Source of the DNA: Promerops cafer
Taxonomy: Eukaryota; Chordata; Aves; Passeriformes; Nectariniidae
Reading direction: 5' to 3'
Assembly (NCBI GenBank): GCA_013398275.1
Contig: VZSE01002451.1
Location: 248,001 to 312,000, forward strand
DNA: 64,000 bases
How positions within the stretch are numbered: the first letter of the stretch is position 1; each line of letters starts with the position of its first letter. Position numbers and translations under genes: made by a program. This document shows positions 63,948 through 64,000 of the stretch, piece by piece. A model generated the notes under the pieces. The model ran no database searches. It saw nothing but the letters and a program-made list of their open reading frames with translations, and was not told the DNA's origin.

Positions 63948-64000
63948 CTAGAAGGAAAGGGATAAAAGGGATTTACAGAATCCCAAAGCCACACAAACTT

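Noticed and set aside
1..64000. CRISPR arrays, operons, prophage or bacterial systems
   Set aside because: The window is spliced vertebrate DNA. No regularly spaced repeats with unique spacers are present; the only regular array is the NDC1 intron repeat.

Overview
This is a stretch of a vertebrate nuclear genome, almost certainly a bird and plausibly a songbird. The evidence is CR1 LINE 3' ends in both orientations, short introns, GC-rich promoters with unresolved N bases, and a gene order matching the block GLIS1 - NDC1 - YIPF1 - DIO1 - HSPB11 - LRRC42 - LDLRAD1 of human chromosome 1p32 (my recollection; not searched). All seven orientations agree with that block. I read the exons by eye, checking splice sites, phase continuity and remembered human orthologues. 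Where a gene is complete, its exon lengths sum to an open frame of nearly the human length.

Layout. Bases 1-10134 are intron 1 of GLIS1, whose first coding exon (minus) is at 10135-10477 beside a gapped CpG island (about 10.3-11.5 kb). About 11.5-19.8 kb is intergenic, with no gene I can support. NDC1 (minus, 18 coding exons) spans 21348-35359 and starts in a CpG island. YIPF1 (minus, 8 exons) spans 37049-42383. DIO1 (plus, 4 exons) spans 43706-47480 and is followed by a SECIS element at about 47963-48022. HSPB11/IFT25 (minus, 5 exons) spans 48672-50907 and shares a CpG-rich divergent promoter with LRRC42 (plus, 7 coding exons, 51769-57283). LDLRAD1 (minus) occupies 60185-63947, and its first coding exon lies beyond the right edge.

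The genes do not form a pathway. They are a transcription factor, a nuclear-pore membrane anchor, a Golgi Yip1-family protein, a selenoenzyme activating thyroid hormone, an intraflagellar-transport subunit, a leucine-rich-repeat protein and an LDL-receptor class A membrane protein. The linkage is old synteny.

I found no undescribed system. The most unusual structure is NDC1 intron 1 (272 bp), made largely of degenerate tandem copies of its own 3' splice site plus the first bases of exon 2, three of them in an exact 46-bp register. Other points are the DIO1 selenocysteine codon with a well-fitting SECIS, a likely solo LTR in YIPF1 intron 6, a 150-bp duplication around a single N in LRRC42 that looks like an assembly error, and an unreadable NDC1 start codon at an N.
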